A stretch of 64,000 bases of DNA from Pseudomonas sp. KUIN-1 (GCF_009176725.1 NZ_AP020337.1:3596001-3660000), one strand, 5' to 3'. Counted from the first letter of the stretch, positions 53,232 to 63,272 are shown. A program made the numbers and translations. The notes: a model not told the origin generated them from the sequence alone.

Positions 53232-54815
53232 ATGCCTAACATTCTCGGCCAGAACTTCATCGCTGGCGGCCGCAGCGCTTTGGGCCAGAGCCTGCAAAAA
53301 AGCCTGGATGCCACCACCGGTGAAGAGCTGCCTTACAGTTTTCATCAGGCCACCGACGGCGAAATCGACGCCGCGGCACTGGCTGCCAAGGCTGCGTTTG
53401 CGGAATTTCGTCAGCTGAGCCCGGCCCGCCGCGCCGACTTCCTCGACGCCATTGCCGATGAACTTGACCAGCTGGGTGATGACTTCGTCGCCATCGTCTG
53501 CCAGGAAACCGCCCTGCCCCAGGCGCGAATTCAAGGTGAGCGCGGTCGCACCAGTGGCCAGATGCGCCTGTTTTCCAAAGTTCTGCGTCGCGGTGATTTT
53601 GTTGGTGCACGTATCGACCTGGCACTGCCGGATCGCAAGCCGCTGCCACGCGTCGACCTGCGCCAATACCGTATCGGTGTCGGCCCGGTTGCCGTATTCG
53701 GAGCGAGCAACTTCCCGCTGGCGTTTTCCACTGCCGGTGGTGATACCGCGGCGGCCTTGGCCGCCGGTTGCCCGGTGGTGTTCAAGGCGCACAGCGGTCA
53801 CATGGCGACCGCCGATCTGGTGGCGAGCGCCATCATTCGCGCTGCCGAACGTACGCAGATGCCCAAAGGCGTGTTCAACATGATCTTCGGCAACGGCGTT
53901 GGCGAAGGTCTGGTCAAGCACCCGGCCATCCAGGCCGTCGGCTTTACCGGTTCGCTGAACGGCGGCAACGCACTGTGCAAAATGGCTGCCGAACGTCCGC
54001 AACCGATTCCGGTATTTGCCGAGATGTCGAGCATCAACCCGGTCGTGCTGCTGCCAGAAGCCTTGCAGGCTCGCGGTGAAACCGTGGCCAAGGAGCTTGC
54101 GGGGTCGGTGGTGATGGGTGCCGGTCAGTTCTGCACCAACCCGGGCGTGGTCATCGGCCTGCGCTCACCGGCGTTCTCAAAATTCGTTGAGCATCTGACC
54201 GAACAGATGGGCAGTCAGGCTCCGCAGACCATGCTTAACGCGGGCGGCCTGCGCAGTTACAGCAAAGGTGTGGAACACCTGCTGGCGCACCCTGGCGTGA
54301 CGCATCTGGCCGGCAAGCCACAGGAAGGCAAGCAGGCTCAGGCGCAGCTGTTCAAGGCTGACGTCAGCCTGCTGCTGAACGGTGATCAGTTGCTGCAAGA
54401 GGAAGTCTTCGGCCCGACCACGCTGCTGATCGAAGTCGCTGACGATGCGCAGTTGAAGGACGCGCTGCAAGCCTTGCGTGGTCAGCTGACTGCGACCGTG
54501 ATCGGTGAGCCCGCGGACTTGAGCACCTACAGCTGGCTGCAACCGGTTCTCGAAGAGAAAGTCGGGCGCATTCTGTTCAACGGCTACCCGACCGGTGTCG
54601 AGGTCTGCGAGGCCATGGTTCACGGCGGCCCATACCCGGCCACCTCGGACGCACGCGGTACCTCGGTGGGCACCCTGGCCATCGACCGCTTCCTGCGCCC
54701 GGTCTGCTATCAGAACCTGGCGGACAGCCAGTTGCCACCTGCGTTGCAGAACGCCAACCCGTTGGGCCTGCGTCGTCTGGTCAATGGTGAATGGAGTGAT
54801 CAGCCTGTCGCGTAA
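53232..54815 (+). CDS. Alpha-ketoglutarate semialdehyde dehydrogenase (2,5-dioxovalerate dehydrogenase)
   Basis: 527 residues, aldehyde dehydrogenase superfamily. Active-site residues are N160 (FGASNFPLAF), K185, E264 (FAEMSSINPV) and the nucleophile C301 (GAGQFCTNPG). The start MPNILGQNFIAGG and the EMSSINPV signature, rather than ELGG, mark the KGSA dehydrogenase group, which oxidises 2,5-dioxopentanoate to 2-oxoglutarate at the end of glucarate, galactarate, pentose or hydroxyproline routes. AGGAG precedes the ATG. The promoter shares a motif with gudP, which favours a glucarate role. Confidence 0.92.
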   Translation: MPNILGQNFIAGGRSALGQSLQKSLDATTGEELPYSFHQATDGEIDAAALAAKAAFAEFRQLSPARRADFLDAIADELDQLGDDFVAIVCQETALPQARIQGERGRTSGQMRLFSKVLRRGDFVGARIDLALPDRKPLPRVDLRQYRIGVGPVAVFGASNFPLAFSTAGGDTAAALAAGCPVVFKAHSGHMATADLVASAIIRAAERTQMPKGVFNMIFGNGVGEGLVKHPAIQAVGFTGSLNGGNALCKMAAERPQPIPVFAEMSSINPVVLLPEALQARGETVAKELAGSVVMGAGQFCTNPGVVIGLRSPAFSKFVEHLTEQMGSQAPQTMLNAGGLRSYSKGVEHLLAHPGVTHLAGKPQEGKQAQAQLFKADVSLLLNGDQLLQEEVFGPTTLLIEVADDAQLKDALQALRGQLTATVIGEPADLSTYSWLQPVLEEKVGRILFNGYPTGVEVCEAMVHGGPYPATSDARGTSVGTLAIDRFLRPVCYQNLADSQLPPALQNANPLGLRRLVNGEWSDQPVA

Positions 54816-54844
54816 CGGCCACCGGCTGGATCCGCAACACAGCA

Positions 54845-54875
54845 GCGCGACCTGATGAGGGTCGCGCTTTTTTTT
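54845..54875 (+). terminator. Rho-independent terminator after the semialdehyde dehydrogenase
   Basis: Stem GCGCGACC (54845-54852), seven-base loop, GGTCGCGC (54860-54867), then eight T. It lies 30 bases after the stop. Confidence 0.95.
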
Positions 54876-55243
54876 GGAAAATATTTCTTTTTTGTGCCCG
54901 AATTCGCTTATAGCGGACCTGTTTTGTACCCGAATGACAGCACCATAGAAGTGCAAAACAGGGGCTGTTCATAAATTAACCACACAGCTGTAAGCCACGT
55001 GTAACAAGGGTTTCAAAAAGTTACCCACAGACATACCCACGATTTCCGTGGACAACTTTTCATCGATTTCGGACCTTAAAAACCCCGAGCAGTGCAAGCG
55101 TAAATTTTTGACGGGGGTCTGCAATGCTGGTGTGATGGCATCTGTGATGGCCAACGAGGCCGCCTGATATAACCTTATGCACGTTTGGCGGTTGATTCGA
55201 CAGACTGTCCATAGTGAGATAGATGATTTATCGAGGCTCCCCT
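54876..55243. other. Intergenic region without a gene
   Basis: AT-richer than its flanks. It contains TTAACCACA (about 54977) and TTACCCACA (about 55021), each one base from the DnaA box TTATCCACA, and TTATGCACG near 55173. Two or three such near matches are not enough for an origin. It presumably carries the promoter of the flavoenzyme gene at 55244. Confidence 0.5.
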
Positions 55244-56419
55244 ATGCAACAGCGTTGTAACGTGGCCGTACTCGGCCTGGGTGCCATGGGTGCTGCCACT
55301 GCCTATCAGCTGGCAAAGGCCGGAGTCGATGTGATTGGTATCGACCGCTACGACCCCCCGCACACACAGGGCTCCAGTCACGGCGATACACGCATCACGC
55401 GACTCTCGGCCGGTGAAGGTCCGCAATACCTGCCACTGGTACGCAGCTCACAGCACATCTGGCGCGAACTTGAAGCATTGAGCGGCGAGTCGCTGTTCGA
55501 ACAATGCGGTGTGCTGGTGATGACCTCCAGCCCGGCCTACGATCCCGAGGACGTCAACGACTTCACCCATCAGACCATCGCCCTGGCCCGCACTCATGGG
55601 GTGAAGCACGAGGTATTGGCGGCTGCAGCGATTCGCGAGCGTTTCCCTCAGTTCTCTCCTGTGCTGGACAGCGCCATCGGCTATTTCGAACCCGAAGGCG
55701 GATTCGTTCGGCCCGAGCGCTGCATCGCCGTACAACTCAAGCTGGCAAGGCAACACGGCGCGCGTCTGCTGACCCACGAAACGGTCACGCACTTACAGGC
55801 GCATGGCGATCAGGTACGAATCATCACCGACAAAGGCTCGATCATCGCCAACAAGGTCGTAGTCAGCGCGGGCATGTGGTCGTCCGGGTTGCTCGGCGCA
55901 CCGTTCAGCGACCTGCTGCGGGTGTGCCGGCAAAAGCTGTTCTGGTTCGAGTTGCAGCACGAAGCTGTCTTTGCTGCGCCGTCGCCAAGCTTCATCCTGA
56001 GTCACGGGCCGGGCGAAGCCGATGTCAATTACGGCTTCCCGCCGCTGCCCGGTGAAAACAGCATGAAGGTCGCTACCGAGCAGTACCTCGAGACGTCAGC
56101 GGCTGACCGGTTGGACCGCACCATTACCGCGTGGGAAGAACAGGAAATGTTCCGCCCCCAGGTGCAGGGCAGGATTGCGGGACTGACACCAAAGGTGGTC
56201 AAGTCCTCGGTATGCGCCTACACCGTCACGCCGGACTGCCACTTCATCATCGATGAACACCCGCACTTGAAAAACATGACGGTGGTCTCGGCCTGTTCCG
56301 GCCACGGTTTCAAGCATTCGGCCGGGCTTGGACTGGCGCTGGCGCAACGTTGTATTGATGGCGAGAGCGATGTGGATCTCTCGGCCTTTTCATTGCAACG
56401 CTTCGCCAGGCAGGCTTGA
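55244..56419 (+). CDS. solA: N-methyl-L-tryptophan oxidase / sarcosine-oxidase-like flavoenzyme
   Basis: 391 residues of the monomeric sarcosine oxidase family. FAD-binding GxGxxG is VAVLGLGAMGAATAYQLAKAG, followed by the acidic IGIDRYDPPHTQGSSHGDTR. C324 in VCAYTVTPDCHFIID is the expected covalent flavin attachment site, and SGHGFKHSAGLG is the conserved late motif. It oxidatively demethylates an N-methyl amino acid with release of H2O2; the exact amine is not certain. The ATG at 55244 has GAGG seven bases upstream. Its stop is directly adjacent to the aprF stop. Confidence 0.9.
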   Translation: MQQRCNVAVLGLGAMGAATAYQLAKAGVDVIGIDRYDPPHTQGSSHGDTRITRLSAGEGPQYLPLVRSSQHIWRELEALSGESLFEQCGVLVMTSSPAYDPEDVNDFTHQTIALARTHGVKHEVLAAAAIRERFPQFSPVLDSAIGYFEPEGGFVRPERCIAVQLKLARQHGARLLTHETVTHLQAHGDQVRIITDKGSIIANKVVVSAGMWSSGLLGAPFSDLLRVCRQKLFWFELQHEAVFAAPSPSFILSHGPGEADVNYGFPPLPGENSMKVATEQYLETSAADRLDRTITAWEEQEMFRPQVQGRIAGLTPKVVKSSVCAYTVTPDCHFIIDEHPHLKNMTVVSACSGHGFKHSAGLGLALAQRCIDGESDVDLSAFSLQRFARQA

Positions 56420-57769
56420 TCAGCGCGCCACCACGAACGCCTCGTCGATGCGCGCCAGATCGGTGTCGCGCAAGGTGCCGGCGTAGTAATGCAGTTTGAT
56501 CCAGGCCATCAAATAGTCGTAACGGGCTTTTGCCAGATCGCGACGGGTACTGTAGAGCTGCTGCTCGGCGTTGAGGGCATCCAGGCTGATGCGCTCGCCA
56601 CCCAGAATGCTCTGGCGCGTCGACTCGACCAGCGCCTGCGCCGAGATCAGCGCTTTCTGATAGGCGCGCAACTTGTTCACCCCTGACGCACAGGCGTTGA
56701 ACTGGCGACGCAGTTCGATCAGTGTTTCCCGGGTCTTGCCCTCCAGCTCATATTCAGCCTGCTCGCGCTTGCTGTTGGCCTGGCGCACCGAGGCACTGGT
56801 GCCACCTCCGGCATACAGTGGAAGACTGAGCTCGATGCCTATCGTGTTGGTGTCGTAACGCTGATTGTAGGTGTTGCCGCTGTCCGATTCGTTCTGGCGG
56901 ATACTTGCGTAGGCGTTCACCGTCGGCAGATGCCCTGCGCGGTTGCGTTCCACCTCGTATCGCGCCACTTCCAGGGACTGACGTTGCGAGGCCAGGATCG
57001 GGCTGTTGGCCATGGCCAGCGCATGCCACTCGGTAAAACTGGACGGTGCCAGTACCAACGCTTGAAAGCTGTCCCTCAATGGCTCCAGCTGCGCAACATC
57101 GATACTCGGTTCGCCCAACAACGCCGCCAGCTCGCGCAAGGCCGCATCCTGCTCATCGCTGGCTTCGATCTGCTCGGCAATCGCCAGTTCGTTGCGCGAT
57201 TCGGCTTCGAGAATATCGGTGCGCGTGCCTTCTCCCCGCTCGAACATCTGCCGGTTCTGCGCGAACTGGCGCTCGAACGCCTGCTGCTTGGCACGCGCGA
57301 TATTGATCTGGTCCTGGGCGAAAAGTGCCTGGGTGTACAGGGTCAACACCCGCACCAGCAATTCCTGGCTCTTGCTGCGAAAGGTCTCGTCGGCAAACAA
57401 CGCCTGAGCCAGCCCCTTGCGGTAATTGGCGTACGCCTCGTAATCGATCAAGGGCTGCTGAACCGTCAGGCTCGAGCCAAAGCTGTTGTAGTGGCGATGG
57501 TCGGTGGTGTCTTGAGCGCTGCCTTTGAGGGTCGCCTTGGAATCGTTGCGCCCCTTGTTGTAGCTGTATGACACGCGAGGCAACAAGCCGGCACGACCAA
57601 TCACCCGGTTCTCCAGGCCCGCGTCGCGCTCCTTGAGTGCGCCCAGATAAACCGGATCATTGCGAAGCGCCAATTCATAGACCTGAAACGGGCCCATGGC
57701 CTGGCTCAAAGGTGCAGTACCCAGCAGGATGGCCGTCAGCAGAGCGGCTTTAAAGGGATGACGAGACAT
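56420..57769 (-). CDS. aprF: Type I secretion outer-membrane channel AprF (TolC family)
   Basis: 449 residues. A signal peptide ends near SQAMG. The repeated TolC-type alpha-hairpin/beta segments are visible (FQVYELALRNDPVYLGALKE, RKGLAQALFADETFRSKSQE, QTLV-type helices later). It forms the trans-periplasmic tunnel for the serralysin below. It starts one base after the aprE stop, with GAGGAG overlapping that stop. It is the last gene of aprA-inh-aprD-aprE-aprF. Confidence 0.93.
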   Translation of the reverse strand: MSRHPFKAALLTAILLGTAPLSQAMGPFQVYELALRNDPVYLGALKERDAGLENRVIGRAGLLPRVSYSYNKGRNDSKATLKGSAQDTTDHRHYNSFGSSLTVQQPLIDYEAYANYRKGLAQALFADETFRSKSQELLVRVLTLYTQALFAQDQINIARAKQQAFERQFAQNRQMFERGEGTRTDILEAESRNELAIAEQIEASDEQDAALRELAALLGEPSIDVAQLEPLRDSFQALVLAPSSFTEWHALAMANSPILASQRQSLEVARYEVERNRAGHLPTVNAYASIRQNESDSGNTYNQRYDTNTIGIELSLPLYAGGGTSASVRQANSKREQAEYELEGKTRETLIELRRQFNACASGVNKLRAYQKALISAQALVESTRQSILGGERISLDALNAEQQLYSTRRDLAKARYDYLMAWIKLHYYAGTLRDTDLARIDEAFVVAR

Positions 57770-57770
57770 C

Positions 57771-59108
57771 CTACTCCTCCGTCAACGCGGAGCCGGCACG
57801 GTCCAGCAAAGGTTTGAACAGATAATTGAGCAGCGAGCGCTCACCCGTGCGCACGAACATTTCAGCGGGCATGCCGGGTTTGATCACCAGCCCGTTGAGT
57901 TTTTCCAGCGCCGCGTCGCCCACCGAGGTACGCAGCACGTAATACGGCTGGCCGGTTTTTTCATCCTGCATCTGGTCGGCGGAAATCAGGCTCACCTCAC
58001 CGGAAACACGCGGCGTGCGGCTTTGATTGAACGCGGTAAAGAGGATGTCGACCGGCAGATGGCTGGCGACCTTGTCGATCAGTTGCACCGGCAGCCGCCC
58101 TTCGACTTCCAGCCGTGTGCCTTGTGGGACGATTTCCAGCAGGGTTTCGCCGGCACGCACCACCGCACCTTCGGTGTGCACGCCCAGATTGACGGCGATG
58201 CCATCAGCCGGCGCAAGGATGGCGCTGTGTTGCAGACTGAAACCGGCCGAGGCCAGTTGCTGCTCAAGGGTAAGCGCCTTGACCTGGGCATCGGCCCATT
58301 GGCTGCGCACCTCTTTCTGGTACTCCTCGCGCTGCTGCTGAAGGCGTAACCGCGATTCGACGATACCTTGCTCTATACGTCCGGTTTCGCCTGCGTTTTG
58401 CGCCAGGCTCTGCTGCACCTGAGAAAGCTGACGCTGGAACTCCAGCAGGCGATTGCCGGGAATGAACCCGTTCTGCGCCAAGGGCTCCAGGTTACTCAGC
58501 TGCTTGCGTAACGAGTCAGCCTGAGCCAGCAGGTCCGAACGGGCCCGGCGCATGCCGGCGAGCTGCAGTCCGGCACCCTCGATGCTCGCCTGCAAGCCGG
58601 ACTGCTCACGCGCCAGCGCCTGGCGCCTGCTGCTGAACAACTGGCGCTGCCCTTCAAGCACCAGCGCCAGCCGAGGGTCGGGGTCTTGCCCCTGCCCGGC
58701 GGCAATCAGTTCTGCGGGGAAGCGCACCTCGTCAAGGTTGTCGCGCTCGCTTTGCCAGCGCGCCAGGCTGGCCCAGGCCATTCGATACTGGGCTCGCAGC
58801 GATTGCACGTCCGCTTCGACCTGAGTCTGATCAAGGCGAAACAGTGGTTCGCCCTCTTTCACCAATTGGCCTTCACTGACCAGAATTTTGCTGACCACGC
58901 CGCCATCCAGCGACTGCACAGCCTTGCGCTTGCCAGAAACAACCACCGTCCCCTGCACGGCAATGCCCTGATCCAGAGGAGCAAGACTGGCCCACAGAAA
59001 GAAACTGCCCGCCCCCGCCAGCATGAGAATCCAGCCGGCGCGAACGAAGAACTGCACGCCGCGCTCCTTGCCCGGCACGGCGTAATGAGTGTCGATAGGG
59101 CTGTTCAT
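57771..59108 (-). CDS. aprE: Type I secretion membrane-fusion protein AprE (HlyD family)
   Basis: 445 residues. A short cytoplasmic start and one TM (VRAGWILMLAGAGSFFLW) precede the HlyD lipoyl half (VSKILVSEGQLVKEGEPLFRL), a long coiled coil (about 90-290) and the second lipoyl half with the beta-barrel (VNLGVHTEGAVVRAGETLLEI). It bridges the AprD ABC transporter and AprF. It overlaps aprD by four bases. Confidence 0.95.
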   Translation of the reverse strand: MNSPIDTHYAVPGKERGVQFFVRAGWILMLAGAGSFFLWASLAPLDQGIAVQGTVVVSGKRKAVQSLDGGVVSKILVSEGQLVKEGEPLFRLDQTQVEADVQSLRAQYRMAWASLARWQSERDNLDEVRFPAELIAAGQGQDPDPRLALVLEGQRQLFSSRRQALAREQSGLQASIEGAGLQLAGMRRARSDLLAQADSLRKQLSNLEPLAQNGFIPGNRLLEFQRQLSQVQQSLAQNAGETGRIEQGIVESRLRLQQQREEYQKEVRSQWADAQVKALTLEQQLASAGFSLQHSAILAPADGIAVNLGVHTEGAVVRAGETLLEIVPQGTRLEVEGRLPVQLIDKVASHLPVDILFTAFNQSRTPRVSGEVSLISADQMQDEKTGQPYYVLRTSVGDAALEKLNGLVIKPGMPAEMFVRTGERSLLNYLFKPLLDRAGSALTEE

Positions 59109-60901
59109 ACGTCGGACTGCCTGTTCTGCGTGCCGTACTGACGGCTCATGGAAAGCCCGGCAGGTGCAGGGCGAGATTGCGATTGAGGGTGCGCTTGCGG
59201 TGCTTGCGCTGACGATGGCTGCCCGGACAAGGCCTGCAACACCTGAGCCGTGGCACCGAATGCCTGCATGCGACCTTCGCTCAGCACCAGCAGGCGATCG
59301 GTCTGGTTCAACGACTGCGTACGATGGGTGACGAGCACAACGGTACAGCCGCGGGTCTTGAGTTCAGCAATCGCCTGAGTCAGCGCCGCTTCACCCGCGG
59401 CATCCAGATTGGAATTGGGCTCATCGAGCACCACCAGTCGCGGATCGCCATACAGCGCACGGGCCAGCGCGACGCGCTGTTTCTGACCGCCGGACAAGCC
59501 AGCGCCATCATCGCCCAGCCGCGTGTCGTAGCCTTGCGGCAGGCGCAGAATCAATTCGTGCACGCCCGCCAGTTGTGCGGCAGCGACCACGGCGCTAGCG
59601 TCGCCCTCGCGAAAGCGCGCGATGTTTTCTGCCACGCTGCCACCGAACAGCTCGATGTCCTGCGGCAGATAACCAATATAGGGACCCAGCGCCTCTCGGT
59701 CCCAGCGATGCATGTCGGCCCCGTCCAGACGTACCGTCCCGCCCAGCGCCGGCCAGACACCAACCAGCACGCGTGCCAGGGTCGATTTTCCGGAGCCGGA
59801 TGCGCCCAGCACGCCGAGCACTTCACCGGCCTGCAACTGGAAGCTGACTTGCTGAATCGTCGGCGACGTTTTGCCGGGAGGCGCAGCGCTGACCTGTTCC
59901 GCGCTGATCTGACCGCGCGGTGCCGGCAGCGGCATGCGCGGCGCGGGCTCGGCGTAGGTCTTGAGTAACTGGTCAAGGCGCCCGTAGGCCAGGCGTGCAG
60001 AGCTCCATTGTTTCCAGACGGCGATCAACTGGTCGATGGGGCTGAGGACCCGACCCATGAGGATCGAGCCGGCGATCATCATGCCTGCGGTCATGTCTCC
60101 ATTTATCACCAGCAGTGCGCCCAACCCCAGCACCAGCGACTGCAGGCACAGACGCAGGGCCTTGCTGATCGAACTGATCACCGCTCCCGTATCACTGGCC
60201 CGGTTTTGCAGGGCCAGAAAGCGCCCATGCACATGGAACCAGCGACGCCGCAAGACCTCGAGCATGCCCATCGCCTGGATCGCCTCGGCCTGTTGCAGAT
60301 GCCGGGTCGCCAATTGCGCAGACTGCTGCGAGTAGCCGCTGGCTTCGGCCAGCGGTTTGCGGGTCAGCCATTCGTTGAGGCAGGCCAGTCCGACCAGCAA
60401 CACCGTCCCCACACTGGCCAGCACGCCTAGCCAGGGGTCGAAAAGGAAGATTACCGCCAGGTAGATGGGGAACCACGGAGCGTCGAAGAACGCGAACAAT
60501 GCCGGCCCGGTGAGAAACTGGCGGATGAAGGTCAGGTCACCCAGCGCCTGTCCAGCCTGACGCTGTCCGGCGTGCAGGTTGCTCTCGAACGCGGCCTGAT
60601 AGACGCGCAGATTGAAACGCTTCTCCAACTCGCTGCCGATGCGGATCACCACAAAGCTGCGGATCATCTCCAGCAAGCCGATAAACGCAAAGAACCCGAC
60701 CACCATCAGCGTCAGCATGGCCAGGGTGGTCTGGTTCTGTGAGGTCAGTACGCGGTCATAGACTTGCAGCATGTAAATCGATGGGGCGAGCATCAGCACG
60801 TTGATCAGCGCGGTAAAACAACCGACACCGATCAACGCGCTCTTGTAGTCAGCCAGCGCTTTATAAAGCGGCGGCCGGGCGCTTTGGGGCAACGCACTCA
60901 T
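59105..60901 (-). CDS. aprD: Type I secretion ABC transporter AprD
   Basis: 598 residues from the ATG at 60901, which has AAGGA six bases upstream. The N-terminal membrane domain has about six TMs, with the substrate-side helix SIYMLQVYDRVLTSQNQTTL, and no C39 peptidase domain, as expected for protease exporters. The nucleotide-binding domain has Walker A GASGSGKST, signature LSGGQKQRVALARAL and Walker B LVVLDEPNSNLD. It drives ATP-dependent export of serralysin. Confidence 0.95.
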   Translation of the reverse strand: MSALPQSARPPLYKALADYKSALIGVGCFTALINVLMLAPSIYMLQVYDRVLTSQNQTTLAMLTLMVVGFFAFIGLLEMIRSFVVIRIGSELEKRFNLRVYQAAFESNLHAGQRQAGQALGDLTFIRQFLTGPALFAFFDAPWFPIYLAVIFLFDPWLGVLASVGTVLLVGLACLNEWLTRKPLAEASGYSQQSAQLATRHLQQAEAIQAMGMLEVLRRRWFHVHGRFLALQNRASDTGAVISSISKALRLCLQSLVLGLGALLVINGDMTAGMMIAGSILMGRVLSPIDQLIAVWKQWSSARLAYGRLDQLLKTYAEPAPRMPLPAPRGQISAEQVSAAPPGKTSPTIQQVSFQLQAGEVLGVLGASGSGKSTLARVLVGVWPALGGTVRLDGADMHRWDREALGPYIGYLPQDIELFGGSVAENIARFREGDASAVVAAAQLAGVHELILRLPQGYDTRLGDDGAGLSGGQKQRVALARALYGDPRLVVLDEPNSNLDAAGEAALTQAIAELKTRGCTVVLVTHRTQSLNQTDRLLVLSEGRMQAFGATAQVLQALSGQPSSAQAPQAHPQSQSRPAPAGLSMSRQYGTQNRQSDV

Positions 60902-60982
60902 GGTTGTTCCTTGATGGTCTTGCTTGTGACGGAGTGACATCCCTGGGTTTTGACAAACAACTCGCGTAGGTCCGTGAAACGC

Positions 60983-61366
60983 TTAATCGGCGAGCCGTCC
61001 AAGGACCAGCACTTCACCGCCGGGCAGACGCGCCTGATAGATCTGCTCCCCCATGTTATTGAGGTGAATCAGGCGATTGCCTTTCTTGTCGGTGAACGCC
61101 AGGCCATCCGGAGTCGGAAACCAGCCAGTGGGTGCTTCATGCAACCACTTCACTGCGCAGGCGAGATCGCCCGTCAGTTGCGGTACTTCGGTATTGAGAT
61201 GCAGCTCACAGACTTCGTTCGTCTTTCCCTGAAGAGAAAGTCGCCACTTGCCGCTGAGTTCATCAGGATTGGGCAGTTTCAAACTCATGGCCAGGCTTGC
61301 TCCAGAAATACCCACCAGCAGCGCAAAGGCTGCTGGCACGATTCGAAAAACGTGAGTGATCTTCAT
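60983..61366 (-). CDS. inh: Serralysin inhibitor Inh/AprI
   Basis: 127 residues. A signal peptide ends near Ala26 (GISGASLA). The mature protein, with C53 and C70 as a likely disulfide, has the inhibitor pattern ELSGKWRLSLQGKTNEVCELHL and GWFPTPDGLAFTD. It is a periplasmic beta-barrel whose N-terminal strand plugs the active-site zinc of serralysin, protecting the cell. It lies directly between aprA and aprD. Confidence 0.93.
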   Translation of the reverse strand: MKITHVFRIVPAAFALLVGISGASLAMSLKLPNPDELSGKWRLSLQGKTNEVCELHLNTEVPQLTGDLACAVKWLHEAPTGWFPTPDGLAFTDKKGNRLIHLNNMGEQIYQARLPGGEVLVLGRLAD

Positions 61367-61383
61367 GGCGGGGTACTTTTCAG

Positions 61384-61413
61384 ATCATGGACAACCGCAG
61401 GGTCGTCCATGAT
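61384..61413. other. Hairpin between aprA and inh
   Basis: ATCATGGAC (61384-61392) pairs with GTCCATGAT (61405-61413) in the short gap after the aprA stop. On the transcribed minus strand no T run follows, so it is more likely an mRNA-stabilising or partial-termination element that lowers expression of inh and aprDEF relative to aprA. Confidence 0.55.
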
Positions 61414-61422
61414 TGTTACAGA

Positions 61423-62853
61423 TTAAACCACGATATCAGTAGCCAATGCTTGACCTACAGTACCGACCAGAAAATCGCCAATGCCCTGACCGGTGAAGTC
61501 GATCGCCAGACTGCCCAGATTGCTGCTCTGGTTATAGTTGAGGATCGCCTCGCCAGCGTGGCCGCTGAACGCGTTGACGAACTGCAACGCGCTCAGCGTG
61601 GAAATGGCCGACACGTCGATCTTGTCCTGACCGCTGACGAAATCACGAATCGTATCCTGGCCCGCACGGTTGGAATCAGAGCTGGCGCCAAACACGAAGA
61701 TGTCGGCACCCGCACCACCGGTCAGGCTGTCGGCACCGCCACCACCGTAGATGATGTCGTTGCCGGCACCACCCTTGAGGTCGTTGGCGGCAGCATTGCC
61801 GATCAACAGGTCATTGCCCGAACCGCCCAGCGCGTTTTCAACCACCACACCCTTGGCGATCGAAACGTTACCCACCATACCGCCGACATCCGAGAACGAG
61901 GCGGCATTGAGGTTGATCTTCTGGTTCTGGGTGAAACCTGAGAAGTCGAGGGTATCCTTGCCCCCGCCATCCCACACCGAGAACACCACCTTGGAAGAGG
62001 CGGAGGTGGCGCTGTAGAAATCGCGCCCGGCAGTGGAGTTGAACCCATAGACCGTATCACCGGCACGGGTGCTCATGTTCGCGCCATAGAGCTGCTGAAC
62101 GGCAGTGATGTCATCCAGCAACGGCGCCGAAGAGTACGACGGAGCGCCGCCCTTGACGAAGTTCTGGTCAGTGTTGGACTCACTCCAGTAGCTCATGACG
62201 CTGTAGCCACGGGTATCTTCTGCGTAAGTGGCGTCCTTGTAGCTCGGATTGCCCTCGCCCGCGTTGTAGTCACCTGGGTGAGACAGGCCAAGGGTGTGGC
62301 CGATTTCATGGGTCAGGGTCTGACGACCGTAATTGCCATTGTCCGGGGTGGTGTTGACCTTGTAGCTGTTATCGACAAGGTACCAGGACTGGCCGTCAGT
62401 ACGGCTGTTGCCGCTGGGCAGGTAGGCAAAAGCTGCCCCGCCTGCACTGCCGTTGCTGTAGTTGCCGAAGGTCATATGCCCGTCGCCGCCGGAAGCTGCC
62501 TGGGTGAAGCTGACCTTGGCAACGTCTGCCCAGGATTGCATCGACAATACTGCCTGTGCTTTCTGCTGCGCGTTGAACGCACTGAAAGTCCCCAGCGAAT
62601 TGTCGAACCCGGCAGGTTTGGCCGTCAGGAACGTGTAAGTGAGGTTGATGGTGCCGTTGCCATCGCGATCAGTCCAGGAGGCGTCGTCGCGAAGAATATA
62701 ATCAGCGGCCTGATCGACTGAATACGAGGGCTTGCCATTGATCGTGAGGTTGCCGCCACGGTCATACTGGTGCGCGAACGCATTGATCTGGTCGAAAGAG
62801 GTGCTGGTAGCAGCGGAAAGTTGGATTGCAGCATTTTCTTTGACTTTCGTCAT
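61423..62853 (-). CDS. aprA: Serralysin-family alkaline metalloprotease AprA
   Basis: 476 residues. There is no N-terminal signal peptide, as expected for type I export; a short propeptide (about 1-15) precedes the catalytic domain. Zinc site: H182, E183, H186 and H192 in [14 protein letters not shown]; Met-turn with Tyr222 in SVMSYW. RTX calcium repeats occupy about 340-385 ([31 protein letters not shown]). The C-terminus ends DIVV, the hydrophobic export signal. The ATG at 62853 follows AAGGAAG, whose GGA could also be a RsmA/CsrA contact. The secreted protease degrades host proteins such as flagellin monomers. Confidence 0.96.
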   Translation of the reverse strand: MTKVKENAAIQLSAATSTSFDQINAFAHQYDRGGNLTINGKPSYSVDQAADYILRDDASWTDRDGNGTINLTYTFLTAKPAGFDNSLGTFSAFNAQQKAQAVLSMQSWADVAKVSFTQAASGGDGHMTFGNYSNGSAGGAAFAYLPSGNSRTDGQSWYLVDNSYKVNTTPDNGNYGRQTLTHEIGHTLGLSHPGDYNAGEGNPSYKDATYAEDTRGYSVMSYWSESNTDQNFVKGGAPSYSSAPLLDDITAVQQLYGANMSTRAGDTVYGFNSTAGRDFYSATSASSKVVFSVWDGGGKDTLDFSGFTQNQKINLNAASFSDVGGMVGNVSIAKGVVVENALGGSGNDLLIGNAAANDLKGGAGNDIIYGGGGADSLTGGAGADIFVFGASSDSNRAGQDTIRDFVSGQDKIDVSAISTLSALQFVNAFSGHAGEAILNYNQSSNLGSLAIDFTGQGIGDFLVGTVGQALATDIVV

Positions 62854-63272
62854 GACACTTCCTTGTTTGCTGATTGATTGACAGGTCAGGTAAGACAAGA
62901 CTCTCCCCTGTAGCGAGAGAGTCCGGTCACTCGCCTGGTGAAGCGTGAAATCGTGTTGCGTAACAAAACTGACACATCTTGAAATCTTGTGTCCAGCGCT
63001 GTTCGATGATGTCAAGTGGCCTCAAATGGGCAAGCGCCTACAGGCATTGGAGAATCGCCTGATATTATTTTTTGTGATGATGAGATCGTCGATAAGCGCT
63101 TGAACAGACTGTAACAAGCTTGATAAATATGACTGATAGGTCAGGAATTTTATGGCTTCGACTGACCACGAATGCCTTGGGTAATGACGCGCCCCACTCA
63201 GCCGCTATGAACAGCATTTCGCCAGCCTTGCCATTGGCCAAAGCTGACACTTTTCCCCGACACAGAAACGCA
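62854..63272. other. Upstream region of aprA
   Basis: About 420 bases between aprA and the terminator of the BI-1-family gene. It is AT-rich at 63060-63150 and must hold the aprA promoter; I could not pick a convincing -35/-10 pair. No coding frame is supported. Confidence 0.5.

Noticed and set aside
54876..55243. Replication origin
   Set aside because: Only a few near-match DnaA boxes and no dnaA, dnaN or plasmid replication gene nearby.
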